This document shows positions 25,448 through 34,093 of a stretch of 64,000 nucleotides of DNA, in pieces. This DNA comes from CBDCYH01 sp965224105 (GTDB taxonomy: Bacteria; Bacteroidota; Rhodothermia; Rhodothermales; JABDKH01), in contig CBDCYH010000001.1 of the NCBI GenBank assembly GCA_965224105.1, positions 744,001 to 808,000 of the forward strand, read 5' to 3'. Each line of letters starts with the position of its first letter. The first letter of the stretch is position 1. The translations under genes and the position numbers were made by a program. The notes beneath the pieces were generated by a model. The model ran no database searches. It was not told the origin of the DNA and saw nothing but the letters and a program-made list of their open reading frames with translations.

Positions 25448-26817
25448 GTCTCGATTGGCAACAAGATCCGAAACGTGGTTCCCTCTCCCGGCTTCGACTG
25501 GAGGATTGACAGATTTCCTCCATGGTAATCGTGGATTATCCGATTGGACAGTGAGAGCCCAAGACCCCACCCCCTCTTCTTAGTCGAGTATCCCGGCCGG
25601 AAAACGTTCTTCCAATTCCGTCTGTCGATTCCCTTGCCCGTATCGGCAACATCGATGGCAACGTGATCTTTCAGGATCTTGGTTGTCAACGAAATGGCAC
25701 CCTTGCCACCCTCCAGGGAGTCGACCGCATTCTTCAATAGATTCTCAACGACCCATTCAAACAATTCTATATTGATCGCGCATTCCGGGTCTCCATCAAA
25801 GGTCGTTGTGAGTGCGACGTTTTCACCGGTAGTAGGCAAACGTCGTCGTATATACATAATGGTTTCGTCCAGTACCGCGTTTATCTTTTCAGAACTGAGC
25901 TTTGGCATCGAGCCAATATCTGAAAAACGGTTTGCCACTCTGTGCAGGCGTTCGACATCACGATCAATTTCGTCAAGTGCCTGGATTTTAGCATCCACGG
26001 GTAACTCATCTGATCGAAGCACCTGCGACCAACCCATCAGTGAAGAGATGGGTGTCCCGAGCTGATGGGCCGCTTCTTTCGCCATGCCAACCCAAAGGCT
26101 GCTTTGCTCATTCTTCCTCACGTAGGAGAAACCGAGATATCCTATCAAAATGAACAGGGTAACGAATAGCAATTGTACGAGTGGGTACCGACGGATTTCC
26201 TTGATCAGGTCCGACTCTCCGAAAAAGATTTGCTGGCTGAGCGTACGTGTTGATCCATCTTCACCGGGAAACGAGATTTCTATTGGCACTGGTCGATTGA
26301 CCGACGACATCTCGGACTTCAACTCCCGCAACTCACGAATTATACGGGCAGAGTCTTCCGGACTAGCATTGACGAGGGTGGTGTCCGCAATTGCATTCCG
26401 CCAACTCTGAGGAACATCCGCTGATTCATCCCAAACGATTGCCGGTATCTTGAATCGGTTTACAATGAGGATGTTGTCCGTTACGAAACTAAGCTCGCTG
26501 TATGTTGGCATACTCCGTGCCCAGCGAACAGCGCGGACATATTCCTGCTTTGTGGCGGGTTCGAGGTTTGCCCAGGTATCATCAGACTCCAAGAGTCTTT
26601 CCATCTCAACGAACGTTTCCTGGAATGGATTGACCTCCTGGATTCCTGCCTTCCTGATCTCCTCAAGTGCCGAAGCGTACAATTGTACAATCGACTCTTC
26701 GCGTTCCCTGAGTTTTTCGACCAAGGAGTTCGTATAGATGAGCGACAGAACAGCCAAAAGGATCGCCGATGCGATCAAGACGAGCTTGAGATTGGTTGAA
26801 AATCGGTATGATTTCAT
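25438..26817 (-). CDS. Membrane sensor histidine kinase
   Basis: 459 aa. Two transmembrane helices (about 9-27 and 212-233) flank a periplasmic sensor of about 180 residues with no known domain. The HisKA helix has His251 in AKEAAHQLGTPISSL, a variant phosphoacceptor box in which HQLGTP replaces HELRTP. The ATPase domain has an N box (VVENLLKNAVDSLEGG), DTGKGIDRRNWKNVF and the G2 box GWGLGLSLSNRI. No HAMP is obvious between the second helix and HisKA. No response regulator gene is adjacent, so it is an orphan within this window. The 3' end overlaps the sigma/anti-sigma-like gene by 10 bases on the opposite strand. Confidence 0.9.
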   Translation of the reverse strand: MKSYRFSTNLKLVLIASAILLAVLSLIYTNSLVEKLREREESIVQLYASALEEIRKAGIQEVNPFQETFVEMERLLESDDTWANLEPATKQEYVRAVRWARSMPTYSELSFVTDNILIVNRFKIPAIVWDESADVPQSWRNAIADTTLVNASPEDSARIIRELRELKSEMSSVNRPVPIEISFPGEDGSTRTLSQQIFFGESDLIKEIRRYPLVQLLFVTLFILIGYLGFSYVRKNEQSSLWVGMAKEAAHQLGTPISSLMGWSQVLRSDELPVDAKIQALDEIDRDVERLHRVANRFSDIGSMPKLSSEKINAVLDETIMYIRRRLPTTGENVALTTTFDGDPECAINIELFEWVVENLLKNAVDSLEGGKGAISLTTKILKDHVAIDVADTGKGIDRRNWKNVFRPGYSTKKRGWGLGLSLSNRIIHDYHGGNLSILQSKPGEGTTFRILLPIETQS

Positions 26818-26915
26818 TCTGACCGGTGTTGACGTGGGCAGATCGATGCTGCTCGTGTAACAACGATCCGCGGAGCCGGTTCAGTACATTCTCGATTTTA
26901 GAGCTTTCCTGCCGG

Positions 26916-28208
26916 TCAGACCCACTCTTCGAGTGGTAATACCATCGTCTGCTCACGTTTCGGTCCTGTGGAAACCATACTTATCGGGACCGAGAGAAAA
27001 TCGGAAATAAAGGACAGGTATTCCTTCGCGGCGATTGGCAGGTCGGCAAAATCCTGTATGTCGGTGATATCATCGTCCCAGCCGTTGAACGTCTTATACG
27101 CGGGTCGGACATTCTCAAGCGTCTGAATGTCAATGGGAAATCGATCGGTGGTTTTGTTGTCGATCTTATAATGAGTGCAGACTTCGAGGCTCGGCATGCC
27201 TGACAGTACGTCCAGCTTGGTGATTGCAAGCTCGGTGAACCCGTTGATCGTGGAGGTGTATCGGAGTGCCACGAGGTCTAGCCAACCGCACCGCCGAGGG
27301 CGGCCCGTGGTTGCTCCAAACTCACTACCAATAGAGCGAAGCCTTTCCCCGGTTGCATCCTCTAGTTCTGTTGGGAATGGTCCGTTCCCGACCCGGGTTG
27401 AGTACGCTTTCACGATCCCGACAATTCGGTTAATTGATGTGGGTGGTATTCCAAGACCAGTGCATGCCCCGCCAGCTGTTGGGTGGCTCGACGTGACGAA
27501 GGGATAGGTACCAAAATCAATGTCAAGCAGTGAGCCCTGTGCGCCTTCGGCCAGGACACGTTTGCCATTCTTTAGTGCTTTGCACAGATACTGGGAGGTA
27601 TCCGTGACATAGGGGTCGATGAGTTTATCAAACTCTACATACTCTTCGATGATGGCTTCAACATCTACACCTTCGGCTCCGTATACGCTTTTCAATACGG
27701 CATTCTTTTCTTCCATAGAAGCCGTAAGTTTTTTTCTGAGTACATCTCGATCGAGTAGGTCAACAACACGGATTCCGGTTCTGGCAAATTTATCGACGTA
27801 TGCCGGACCTATACCGCGCCCCGTCGTTCCGATTGCGCCTTTGCTTCGCGCTCTTTCTTTTGCCAACTCGATTTGCTTATGGTACGGCATGATGAGATGG
27901 GCATTGTGTGAGATGAGCAGCCTTCCGTCGACATCATAGCCCAGTTCACGGATCATCTTTATTTCGTTCATAACCGCAACCGGGTCTATAACGACGCCGT
28001 TACCGATTACGCATGTCACGTCGGGGTTGAAGATCCCGCTTGGCACCAGGTGAAGCACGAACGTCTCATCATCCCAACAGATAGTGTGTCCTGCGTTAGC
28101 GCCGCCCTGGTACCGCGCGACCACATCGATCTCCGCGGAAAGCAGGTCAACGATCTTTCCTTTTCCTTCGTCGCCCCACTGGCTACCTATTACAATGCTT
28201 ACTGGCAT
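26916..28208 (-). CDS. purA: Adenylosuccinate synthetase
   Basis: GTP-dependent ligation of IMP and aspartate to adenylosuccinate, the first committed step to AMP. At 430 aa it has the standard length. The N-terminus has the P-loop GSQWGDEGKGKIVD with catalytic Asp and the GHTI His. TTGRGIGPAYVDK forms the IMP-binding loop, and GRPRRCGWLD with the C-terminal TGPKREQT are both conserved. It lies alone between the histidine kinase and the terminator that ends the secDF-STAS unit, so it probably has its own promoter in the 82-base gap. Confidence 0.98.
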   Translation of the reverse strand: MPVSIVIGSQWGDEGKGKIVDLLSAEIDVVARYQGGANAGHTICWDDETFVLHLVPSGIFNPDVTCVIGNGVVIDPVAVMNEIKMIRELGYDVDGRLLISHNAHLIMPYHKQIELAKERARSKGAIGTTGRGIGPAYVDKFARTGIRVVDLLDRDVLRKKLTASMEEKNAVLKSVYGAEGVDVEAIIEEYVEFDKLIDPYVTDTSQYLCKALKNGKRVLAEGAQGSLLDIDFGTYPFVTSSHPTAGGACTGLGIPPTSINRIVGIVKAYSTRVGNGPFPTELEDATGERLRSIGSEFGATTGRPRRCGWLDLVALRYTSTINGFTELAITKLDVLSGMPSLEVCTHYKIDNKTTDRFPIDIQTLENVRPAYKTFNGWDDDITDIQDFADLPIAAKEYLSFISDFLSVPISMVSTGPKREQTMVLPLEEWV

Positions 28209-28231
28209 TTTCTATTGATCCGAATTTCTTC

Positions 28232-28268
28232 TCAAAAAATAAAGGGTGGCAAGATTCCTTACCACCCT
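28232..28268 (-). terminator. Rho-independent terminator after the STAS gene
   Basis: On the minus strand AGGGTGG (28268-28262) pairs with CCACCCT (28249-28243). An inner AAG/CTT pairing sits around one mismatch. A U-rich tract (TTTATTTTTTGAG) follows at 28242-28232. It begins 22 bases after the STAS stop, so it should end the secD-secF-STAS transcript before purA. Confidence 0.8.
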
Positions 28269-28290
28269 CTGGAATTAGGTCATTGCGAAT

Positions 28291-28647
28291 TTACGACTGG
28301 ACTGGATCTGACTCATAGCTTGCGACAGCTTCATCAACTGATTCGTAGTTCTTAAACACGGTAACCAACTTTGTGATTACGAGTAGGGACTGGATGCGGT
28401 CTGCTACGTTGGCAAGTCGAAGGTCACCGCCTGCGTTGCGCATGGTGGTGAGTCCGCTGATCAGCATCCCGAGCCCGCTTGAGTTCATGAACTTTGCTTT
28501 CGAAAGATCTACTACGACATTCGTCTGACCTTTCTCTTTGAGTTCATGAAGAGTTTCATGGAGCTTAGTGCCATCTGGCCCACCCATCACATTTCCTTTG
28601 AGGGTAATTACGACCGCGTTATAGCGCTCATCAATTTTGTAGTTCAT
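28291..28647 (-). CDS. STAS-domain anti-anti-sigma factor-like protein
   Basis: 118 aa, a single SpoIIAA-like STAS domain. VVDLSKAKFMNSSGLGMLIS carries the conserved serine pair that partner kinases phosphorylate in this family; the second Ser of NSSG is the usual site. Opening strands YKIDERYNAVVITLKGNV are typical. Such proteins release sigma factors by binding an anti-sigma kinase, or take part in other partner-switching modules. No kinase or phosphatase partner is nearby. It lies 15 bases after secF and is closed by a terminator, so it is probably co-transcribed with secDF. Confidence 0.92.
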   Translation of the reverse strand: MNYKIDERYNAVVITLKGNVMGGPDGTKLHETLHELKEKGQTNVVVDLSKAKFMNSSGLGMLISGLTTMRNAGGDLRLANVADRIQSLLVITKLVTVFKNYESVDEAVASYESDPVQS

Positions 28648-28662
28648 AGAGATTAGGTTCGA

Positions 28663-29565
28663 TTATTTAGGAACTCGATTTCGTAATTCGACCACAACAG
28701 GTGAAGCTACGAAAACCGAGGAGTAGGTCCCGATCAGAATGCCAATCACGAGAGCAAAAGCAAAGCCCTTCAACACCTCGCCACCGAATATAAACAGCGT
28801 CAGGACCACGAGCAAGGTGGTCCCGGACGTGACCAGGGTCCGGCTCATCGTCCGGTTTATGGACGTATTAACAACTTCGGCATACGGCTTAGTTTTGAAA
28901 ATGTTAGAGTATTCCCTGATTCTGTCAAAGATTACGACAGTGTCGTTCAGAGAATAACCTACGATGGTGAGGAACGCGGCAATAATGGTCTGGTCAATTT
29001 GGAGCGAAAAGGGCAGAATATTGTGCAGCAGCGAGAAGAGGCCGAGAGTAATCACGACGTCGTGGAAGAGAGCCGCGACGGCTCCGACGCTAAATCGCCA
29101 CTCGAACCGCAGCATCACATACAGGAAGATCACCAGCAGGGAAAAGACTACAGACCAGATCGCGCCTCGTTTGAGATCATCCGCAAATCGCGGACTAACC
29201 CCGAAGGTCTTTCCGACTCTAGCGTTGGCTGCTGGAAATAACTCTCCGATTACCTTTTCGACGCCGTTGGTCAGGGCATCGGCATCGACCGCGCCTGCTG
29301 TTCTAATCAGGATGGCGTCTGGGCCAAACGTCTTAACCTCCACCTGCGTTTGCAGCTCGTTTGCCAGGGGCTCTCTTAGGCTAACAACATCCACTGGCTG
29401 ATCGGTTTCCACGACCAACTCGGTGCCACCTTTGAAGTCGATCCCGAGCTCAAATCCTCGGAATACGAAGGATGCCACACTTAGAAGTAGTAGCGTCCCT
29501 GACACCATGTAACCGATTTTTCTTCGGTTGATAAAATCGACTTGTAAGTCTTTAAAGATTCTCAT
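28663..29565 (-). CDS. secF: Protein translocase subunit SecF
   Basis: Inner-membrane partner of SecD that uses proton-motive force to help Sec export on the periplasmic side. 300 aa with six transmembrane helices and one periplasmic P1-like domain. FELGIDFKGGTELVV follows helix 1, and the conserved helix-4 region has IVGYSLNDTVVIFDRIRE, with the Asp that takes part in proton movement. TMSRTLVTSGTT and FAFALVIGILIGTYSSVFVA close the family profile. It follows secD after 39 bases and is followed by the STAS gene. Confidence 0.97.
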   Translation of the reverse strand: MRIFKDLQVDFINRRKIGYMVSGTLLLLSVASFVFRGFELGIDFKGGTELVVETDQPVDVVSLREPLANELQTQVEVKTFGPDAILIRTAGAVDADALTNGVEKVIGELFPAANARVGKTFGVSPRFADDLKRGAIWSVVFSLLVIFLYVMLRFEWRFSVGAVAALFHDVVITLGLFSLLHNILPFSLQIDQTIIAAFLTIVGYSLNDTVVIFDRIREYSNIFKTKPYAEVVNTSINRTMSRTLVTSGTTLLVVLTLFIFGGEVLKGFAFALVIGILIGTYSSVFVASPVVVELRNRVPK

Positions 29566-29604
29566 AACAATAAATAGGTAAATCTGTGTGAGTGTCGACG
29601 GCGA

Positions 29605-31461
29605 TTACCCGAAGCTGGGAGTCATCTTCTTACCTGCTATCAGGTAGTCGAACACAAGTCGGGTTACAACGATAGCACTGAAAAGGGATGCCAGGATGCC
29701 CGCCATCAACGTGACCGCAAATCCTTTGATTGGCCCGACCCCAAACGAGTACAAAATTGCACCGACAAAAAATGTCGTAATGTTGGCGTCGACAATTGCA
29801 GACAGCGCCTTCGCATACCCGCCCTCGATCGAGGCCTTCAGTGTTTTACCTGCCCCCTGTTCTTCCCTTATTCTTTCGAATATCAGAACGTTGGCGTCCA
29901 CGGCCATACCTATCGTCAACACGATACCCGCTATCCCGGGAAGCGTAAGTGTTGCACTGAATCCAGCAAGAATACCCAGGATAAACAGGATGTTCACGAT
30001 CAAAGCGAGATCAGCAACGATCCCGGCCGTGCGGTAGTAAATGATCATGAAAATTGCGACGAGTAGAAGTCCAACCATCACAGATCTAAATCCTGCCCGG
30101 ATCGATGCAGCACCGAGGCTGGGTCCGACCGTTCTCTCTCCGACAATCTCAACCGGCGCCGGGAGAGCACCAGACTTGAGGACCGTCACGATATCTTGTG
30201 CCTCTTCCCTTGACCCGACTCCCTCGATGGAGGATCGACCTCCGAGGATGGGCTGTCGTACGACCGGATAGGAATAGACAACATCATCCAGAACAATCGC
30301 CACGAAGTTGCCGACATTTGCTCCGGTAAGTCTGGCCCATGTTTTTGCGCCCTCAGAATTCATAGTCATCGATACCATGGGGACGTTGGTGGTCGGATCG
30401 AAGTCTACGGCTGCGTCAACGACTACTTCACCTTTCATTTCCGTTCGCTCGGCGACGGTCAACACCGGGAATAGCTCGGAGCCGTTATCCGCAATTACCA
30501 CCTCGTTGCCATAAAGCAATTCGATGCCCGGTGGCAGCATCGTTTGGAATTCGCTGGATCTAAACAGGGCATTTGCTGCAGAGGTGTCTGCGACATCCAC
30601 ATACCCAAAGAGCACGCCCTGACCTACCGGAGTAACCGTGTCCAGGAAGTGATTCGTTGTTGCGGCGACATCGTCTTCAATAACAGCGTCAATATCAAAT
30701 GTGGTATCCGCTTCGGCTGTCTCGGTGGAGTCAACAGGATCAACCTCCTCTTCGTAATATTCGATTATCGATTGGAGCGATTGCACCACATCGTCCGGAT
30801 TTGCCATTAGTCGGAATTCAAGTTGAGCGGTACCACGAAGCAGTTTCCTCACCCGTTGCGCATCATCGACACCCGGAAGCTCCACAATGACGCGGCGATT
30901 TCCTTGCTTCTGGATTGACGGTTCGGTTACGCCAAATCGATCAACCCTATCCCTGATTATTTCGATCGCCCTCGTGACAGCGTCTCCAGCTTCCTTTCTA
31001 AGGAACGATATGACGTCCTCGTTGGATGAGCGCCGGGAAATCCCCGCATTGTCATTTCGAAAATAGCGCGACAGTCGTGCGTTCGGATCCAAAGCCCTGA
31101 ACTCCTGCACAAAGGCGTCAATGAATGAATCCTCTCCTGCTGCGATTCGGTCTCTTGCGGCATTGTATGCCTGATCAAATATCTCGTCCTGGTCTGTTGC
31201 AAGGCTGCGTACAAGCTCGCCGACTTGGACTTCAAGTGTGACATGCATCCCGCCTTGAAGGTCGAGACCAAGATTCAGGGCTCGTTCTTTCAAGGACGAC
31301 AGCTTCGTGATGTTCTCCCGCTGATACTCGGTCCTTGCCTCCTCCGTCATGGCCTTGATTTTTCTGTTTTCGGAATAGTATCCGACGCTCGGCCAGAGGT
31401 AGTAAACAGAGAGGCCCAGGAAAAACAATACCCAGCCTAGTTTATATCCGTTTCCTTTCAT
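29605..31461 (-). CDS. secD: Protein translocase subunit SecD
   Basis: Larger subunit of the SecDF export booster, 618 aa. An N-terminal helix (VLFFLGLSVYYLWPSVGYY) leads to a large periplasmic part. The family motif ALNLGLDLQGGMHVTLEV is near residue 60, RVDRFGVTEPSIQKQGNRRV marks P1, and the C-terminal six-helix unit holds TIGMAVDANVLIFERIREE with the conserved Asp. ALSAIVDANITTFFVGAIL follows. The periplasmic domain carries an insertion of about 100 residues rich in E, D and T (around 230-330), longer than in E. coli. The pair is separate, as in most Bacteroidota-like genomes with secD and secF adjacent. Confidence 0.97.
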   Translation of the reverse strand: MKGNGYKLGWVLFFLGLSVYYLWPSVGYYSENRKIKAMTEEARTEYQRENITKLSSLKERALNLGLDLQGGMHVTLEVQVGELVRSLATDQDEIFDQAYNAARDRIAAGEDSFIDAFVQEFRALDPNARLSRYFRNDNAGISRRSSNEDVISFLRKEAGDAVTRAIEIIRDRVDRFGVTEPSIQKQGNRRVIVELPGVDDAQRVRKLLRGTAQLEFRLMANPDDVVQSLQSIIEYYEEEVDPVDSTETAEADTTFDIDAVIEDDVAATTNHFLDTVTPVGQGVLFGYVDVADTSAANALFRSSEFQTMLPPGIELLYGNEVVIADNGSELFPVLTVAERTEMKGEVVVDAAVDFDPTTNVPMVSMTMNSEGAKTWARLTGANVGNFVAIVLDDVVYSYPVVRQPILGGRSSIEGVGSREEAQDIVTVLKSGALPAPVEIVGERTVGPSLGAASIRAGFRSVMVGLLLVAIFMIIYYRTAGIVADLALIVNILFILGILAGFSATLTLPGIAGIVLTIGMAVDANVLIFERIREEQGAGKTLKASIEGGYAKALSAIVDANITTFFVGAILYSFGVGPIKGFAVTLMAGILASLFSAIVVTRLVFDYLIAGKKMTPSFG

Positions 31462-31551
31462 AATTATCGTTGAGGGGCACTACGGCCCGGTGTTTTCTTT
31501 GGAATTCGTTTGAGTAGTGACTTCCGTGTTCGAAGCCCGGACTGGATCTTC

Positions 31552-31968
31552 CTATGGACCCCTGGCGGTTGGCCGAGACGCGGTTCTTGCCGCCGAGAGA
31601 GACTCGGCAGGAATGTCGATCCTGGCTGACCGGATCGATTGAGGTAGTCTTGCCTGCACCACGGTTCCGACCGAGGACGGCGATTGCGACACACCAACCT
31701 GCTCAACAATGATCGAAGACGTTACCGTAATTTCGGAGACAAGTCGCCCGATCAATAGATCGCACAGTTCGGGAGAAGGCACCGGAGGATGATCTTCCTC
31801 ATCACCTTCGACCATCCCGTTTTCCGCGGGTCCATTCTCAAGCAGCCAGTCAGCCGCCAGGCCAAGCTCGTACGATTTCGATGCAATAGCCGATGGCGAA
31901 TGCCACATCTGAAATCCGGCCGCAATAAACAGCACGGTGATGTAGGATAGTTTTTTCAACTGGATCAC
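31552..31968 (-). CDS. Small unknown exported protein upstream of secD
   Basis: 138 aa from a GTG start. The N-terminus (LKKLSYITVLFIAAGFQMW) looks like a signal peptide or membrane anchor. An acidic stretch (GMVEGDEEDHPPVPSPE) and a short region of hydrophobic strands (IGRLVSEITVTSSIIVEQVG) follow. The tail is rich in R, S and A and may be disordered. I do not recognise the family. Support for a real gene comes from a good Bacteroidota-type promoter upstream (32046-32076) and its position 90 bases before secD on the same strand. It could be the first gene of the secDF transcript. Confidence 0.5.
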   Translation of the reverse strand: MIQLKKLSYITVLFIAAGFQMWHSPSAIASKSYELGLAADWLLENGPAENGMVEGDEEDHPPVPSPELCDLLIGRLVSEITVTSSIIVEQVGVSQSPSSVGTVVQARLPQSIRSARIDIPAESLSAARTASRPTARGP

Positions 31969-32045
31969 TTCGTTAACAGGAAATTCTTTTCTTCAATCGT
32001 CTTTTCCTTAGACCCGAGACATCTCGATTCGAGGTAGATGTACTC

Positions 32046-32076
32046 CAAAGTTACCCATTTGATGCCTTGTCTTCAA
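32046..32076 (-). promoter_or_regulatory. Bacteroidota-type promoter upstream of the small gene and secDF
   Basis: The minus strand reads TTG-N20-TAACTTTG, close to the consensus TTTG-N19-TAnnTTTG. The -7 box is a full match and lies about 78 bases upstream of the GTG at 31968. It would drive the small exported protein and perhaps secD-secF-STAS. Confidence 0.45.
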
Positions 32077-32177
32077 CGATGGCCTGAGGAGACGATAATC
32101 AGCGTCTCTTCAAGCCTTTTTGATGGAACAGCGCTATCAGGGTCAAGTAGTTGCGTTCTAATCGCCCAACAGAGGCC

Positions 32178-33176
32178 ATGCTCAACACATCCCTTCCCCA
32201 ATCCGGGGAGCATCGGTATCGCAAACTGAAATTCTCGTTCGCTCTGGCAACAGTAGCAGCGACTGTGGTCCTCCTGGCGTGGGGGGCCTTCGTCACGAGT
32301 ATTGACGCTGGCCTTGCAGTTCCGGACTGGCCCACGACGATGGACTCGCTGAATCCTCTGAATCCCTGGCCCGAGTGGTGGACCGCAACTCCCATGTTGG
32401 CGGAACATGGACACCGGCTGCTCGCCATGGTGGTAGGACTAATGACTGTCTCTCTTTGCGCTGTTATCCTGCTGTTCGACAAAAGACGCTTCGTAAGAGT
32501 TGCTGCTGTTGGAGCAGTCATTCTGGTTATCTTGCAGGGCGTCCTTGGTGGTTTGCGGGTTGTGCTAATTTCTCTGAACCTCGCTGTAGTACATGCTTGC
32601 GTTGCCCAGCTATTCTTCGTGCTCGTTGCTGCCATCGCCCTCTTCAACTCACGAACCTGGATCGAGAGACCGAAACACCTGAGCGCCGCATTCGATGACA
32701 AGGTGCGCGGTTACTCCCTATTCGTTTTTGGTGCGATCTTGATTCAGATCATCTTCGGCGCACTGTTGCGACATCCCGGATCTGGGTTGGACACCGTTTT
32801 GGCGATAACACACGTTACCTGGGCTTTCGTAGTGTCCATCCTGGTGATCATTGCCGCAGTTAAAACCATATATGCGACAGGAGATGATGGAGTCATGCGA
32901 AGATGGGCCTTGGTACCGCTCGTTTTATTGGGGTTCCAGGTGCTTCTAGGAATTACTGCGTACTTTGTCATTCTTGATGAACAGGGAATGACTTTGCCAT
33001 CCAATTTCCAGGTTATTACTAACTCATTGCACCTTGTTGTAGGAGCATTCCTCCTTGCTTCGACGGGTATGGTTGCGCTCCTGCTCCGGCACAGTTCAAT
33101 TGCGCCAGCCATGGCGAATGTGGCAACGATAGAAAGTGATTCGCTACAATCCGCACACGGGGGCATTCTCGGATGA
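32178..33176 (+). CDS. ctaA: Heme A synthase (COX15/CtaA)
   Basis: Oxidises the C8 methyl of heme O to a formyl group, giving heme A for cytochrome oxidase. 332 aa from the ATG at 32178; a TTG at 32151 is less likely. Eight hydrophobic segments in two similar halves are visible. The four heme-binding histidines lie in LAEHGHRLLAMVVG, VVHACVAQ, ITHVTWAF and NSLHLVVGAF. PDWPTTMDSLNP after helix 1 is a COX15-type signature. It overlaps ctaB by 4 bases (ATGA). The cytochrome oxidase structural genes are not in the window. Confidence 0.95.
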   Translation: MLNTSLPQSGEHRYRKLKFSFALATVAATVVLLAWGAFVTSIDAGLAVPDWPTTMDSLNPLNPWPEWWTATPMLAEHGHRLLAMVVGLMTVSLCAVILLFDKRRFVRVAAVGAVILVILQGVLGGLRVVLISLNLAVVHACVAQLFFVLVAAIALFNSRTWIERPKHLSAAFDDKVRGYSLFVFGAILIQIIFGALLRHPGSGLDTVLAITHVTWAFVVSILVIIAAVKTIYATGDDGVMRRWALVPLVLLGFQVLLGITAYFVILDEQGMTLPSNFQVITNSLHLVVGAFLLASTGMVALLLRHSSIAPAMANVATIESDSLQSAHGGILG

Positions 33177-34093
33177 CGCCCCGTCGCGACAATGAGTTAG
33201 TGGGTGTCGCCGCGGTCGGCAATTCGGTGGACCGTACAGCGATATGGTCTGATTACCTGAACCTGATAAAACCCGAAATAACCTTCCTGGTCGCGATCTC
33301 ATCTCTTGCTGGTTTTATCCTTGGCGCGAATGGGAGCGTGAACGGACTGGTACTTCTGGCCTCAACCGTGGGAATCACGTTGACCTCCGCGGGTGCCTGC
33401 AGTCTGAATCAATATCTCGAACGAGATTCAGATAGACGGATGAAAAGGACGGCGCAACGCCCTCTGCCGGCCGGACGAATGGAGCCACGAGCAGGGCTGA
33501 TATTCGGTAGCGCGCTAATAATAGTCGGACTCTCGATACTGTGCCCGTTGACCAATCCGATAACGGCCATCCTCGCCTTGATCTGCGTGGTTTTATACCT
33601 TTTCGTCTACACGCCTATTAAGAAACGTTCGTGGACCAATACGATCGTCGGTGCAGTGCCGGGGGCGCTACCAATCCTCGGCGGCTACACTGCAGCATCA
33701 AACCAAATCGATCTAATTGGCCTGACCCTTTTTGGCATTTTGTTCTTCTGGCAGATTCCCCATTTCTACGCGATCGCCTGGATGTACAAAGATGATTATC
33801 AAAGGGGAGACTATATCATGCTACCCGAGAAATACGGGAGTCCCTCCCCCACAACATTGCTGGCCGTATCCTGTGCCAGCCTAACAATGGGACTCACGCT
33901 CGTGCTGGGTAATCTGGCCGCCTTGTCAACGCTCTATTTGGCAGTTGCCTCAGTACTAGGATTTTGGTTTGTGGTCTACTCAGTCCGGTTTCACCTCAAA
34001 CCCACCGGCCGCGTAGCCCGTGATTTGCTCAAAGCGTCTGTAGTTTACATTCCCGTTTTTGTAGCACTTCTTCTAGTTGATGCGCTCGTCTAG
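33173..34093 (+). CDS. ctaB: Heme O synthase (protoheme IX farnesyltransferase)
   Basis: Inner-membrane prenyltransferase that adds a farnesyl group to heme B, the step before CtaA. 306 aa with about nine helices. The first prenyl-diphosphate motif is NQYLERDSDRRMKRTAQRPL, with the aspartates that hold magnesium. The second cytoplasmic loop reads YTPIKKRSWTNTIVGAVPGA, and DDYQRGDYIMLP is the third conserved loop. The gene order ctaA-ctaB with a 4-base overlap suggests coupled synthesis. The 3' end overlaps rlmN by 14 bases. Confidence 0.97.
   Translation: MTPRRDNELVGVAAVGNSVDRTAIWSDYLNLIKPEITFLVAISSLAGFILGANGSVNGLVLLASTVGITLTSAGACSLNQYLERDSDRRMKRTAQRPLPAGRMEPRAGLIFGSALIIVGLSILCPLTNPITAILALICVVLYLFVYTPIKKRSWTNTIVGAVPGALPILGGYTAASNQIDLIGLTLFGILFFWQIPHFYAIAWMYKDDYQRGDYIMLPEKYGSPSPTTLLAVSCASLTMGLTLVLGNLAALSTLYLAVASVLGFWFVVYSVRFHLKPTGRVARDLLKASVVYIPVFVALLLVDALV

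Noticed and set aside
31464..31709. 81-codon minus-strand frame between the small exported gene and secD
   Set aside because: Arginine- and proline-rich composition typical of an out-of-frame shadow; it overlaps the better supported 138-aa frame.
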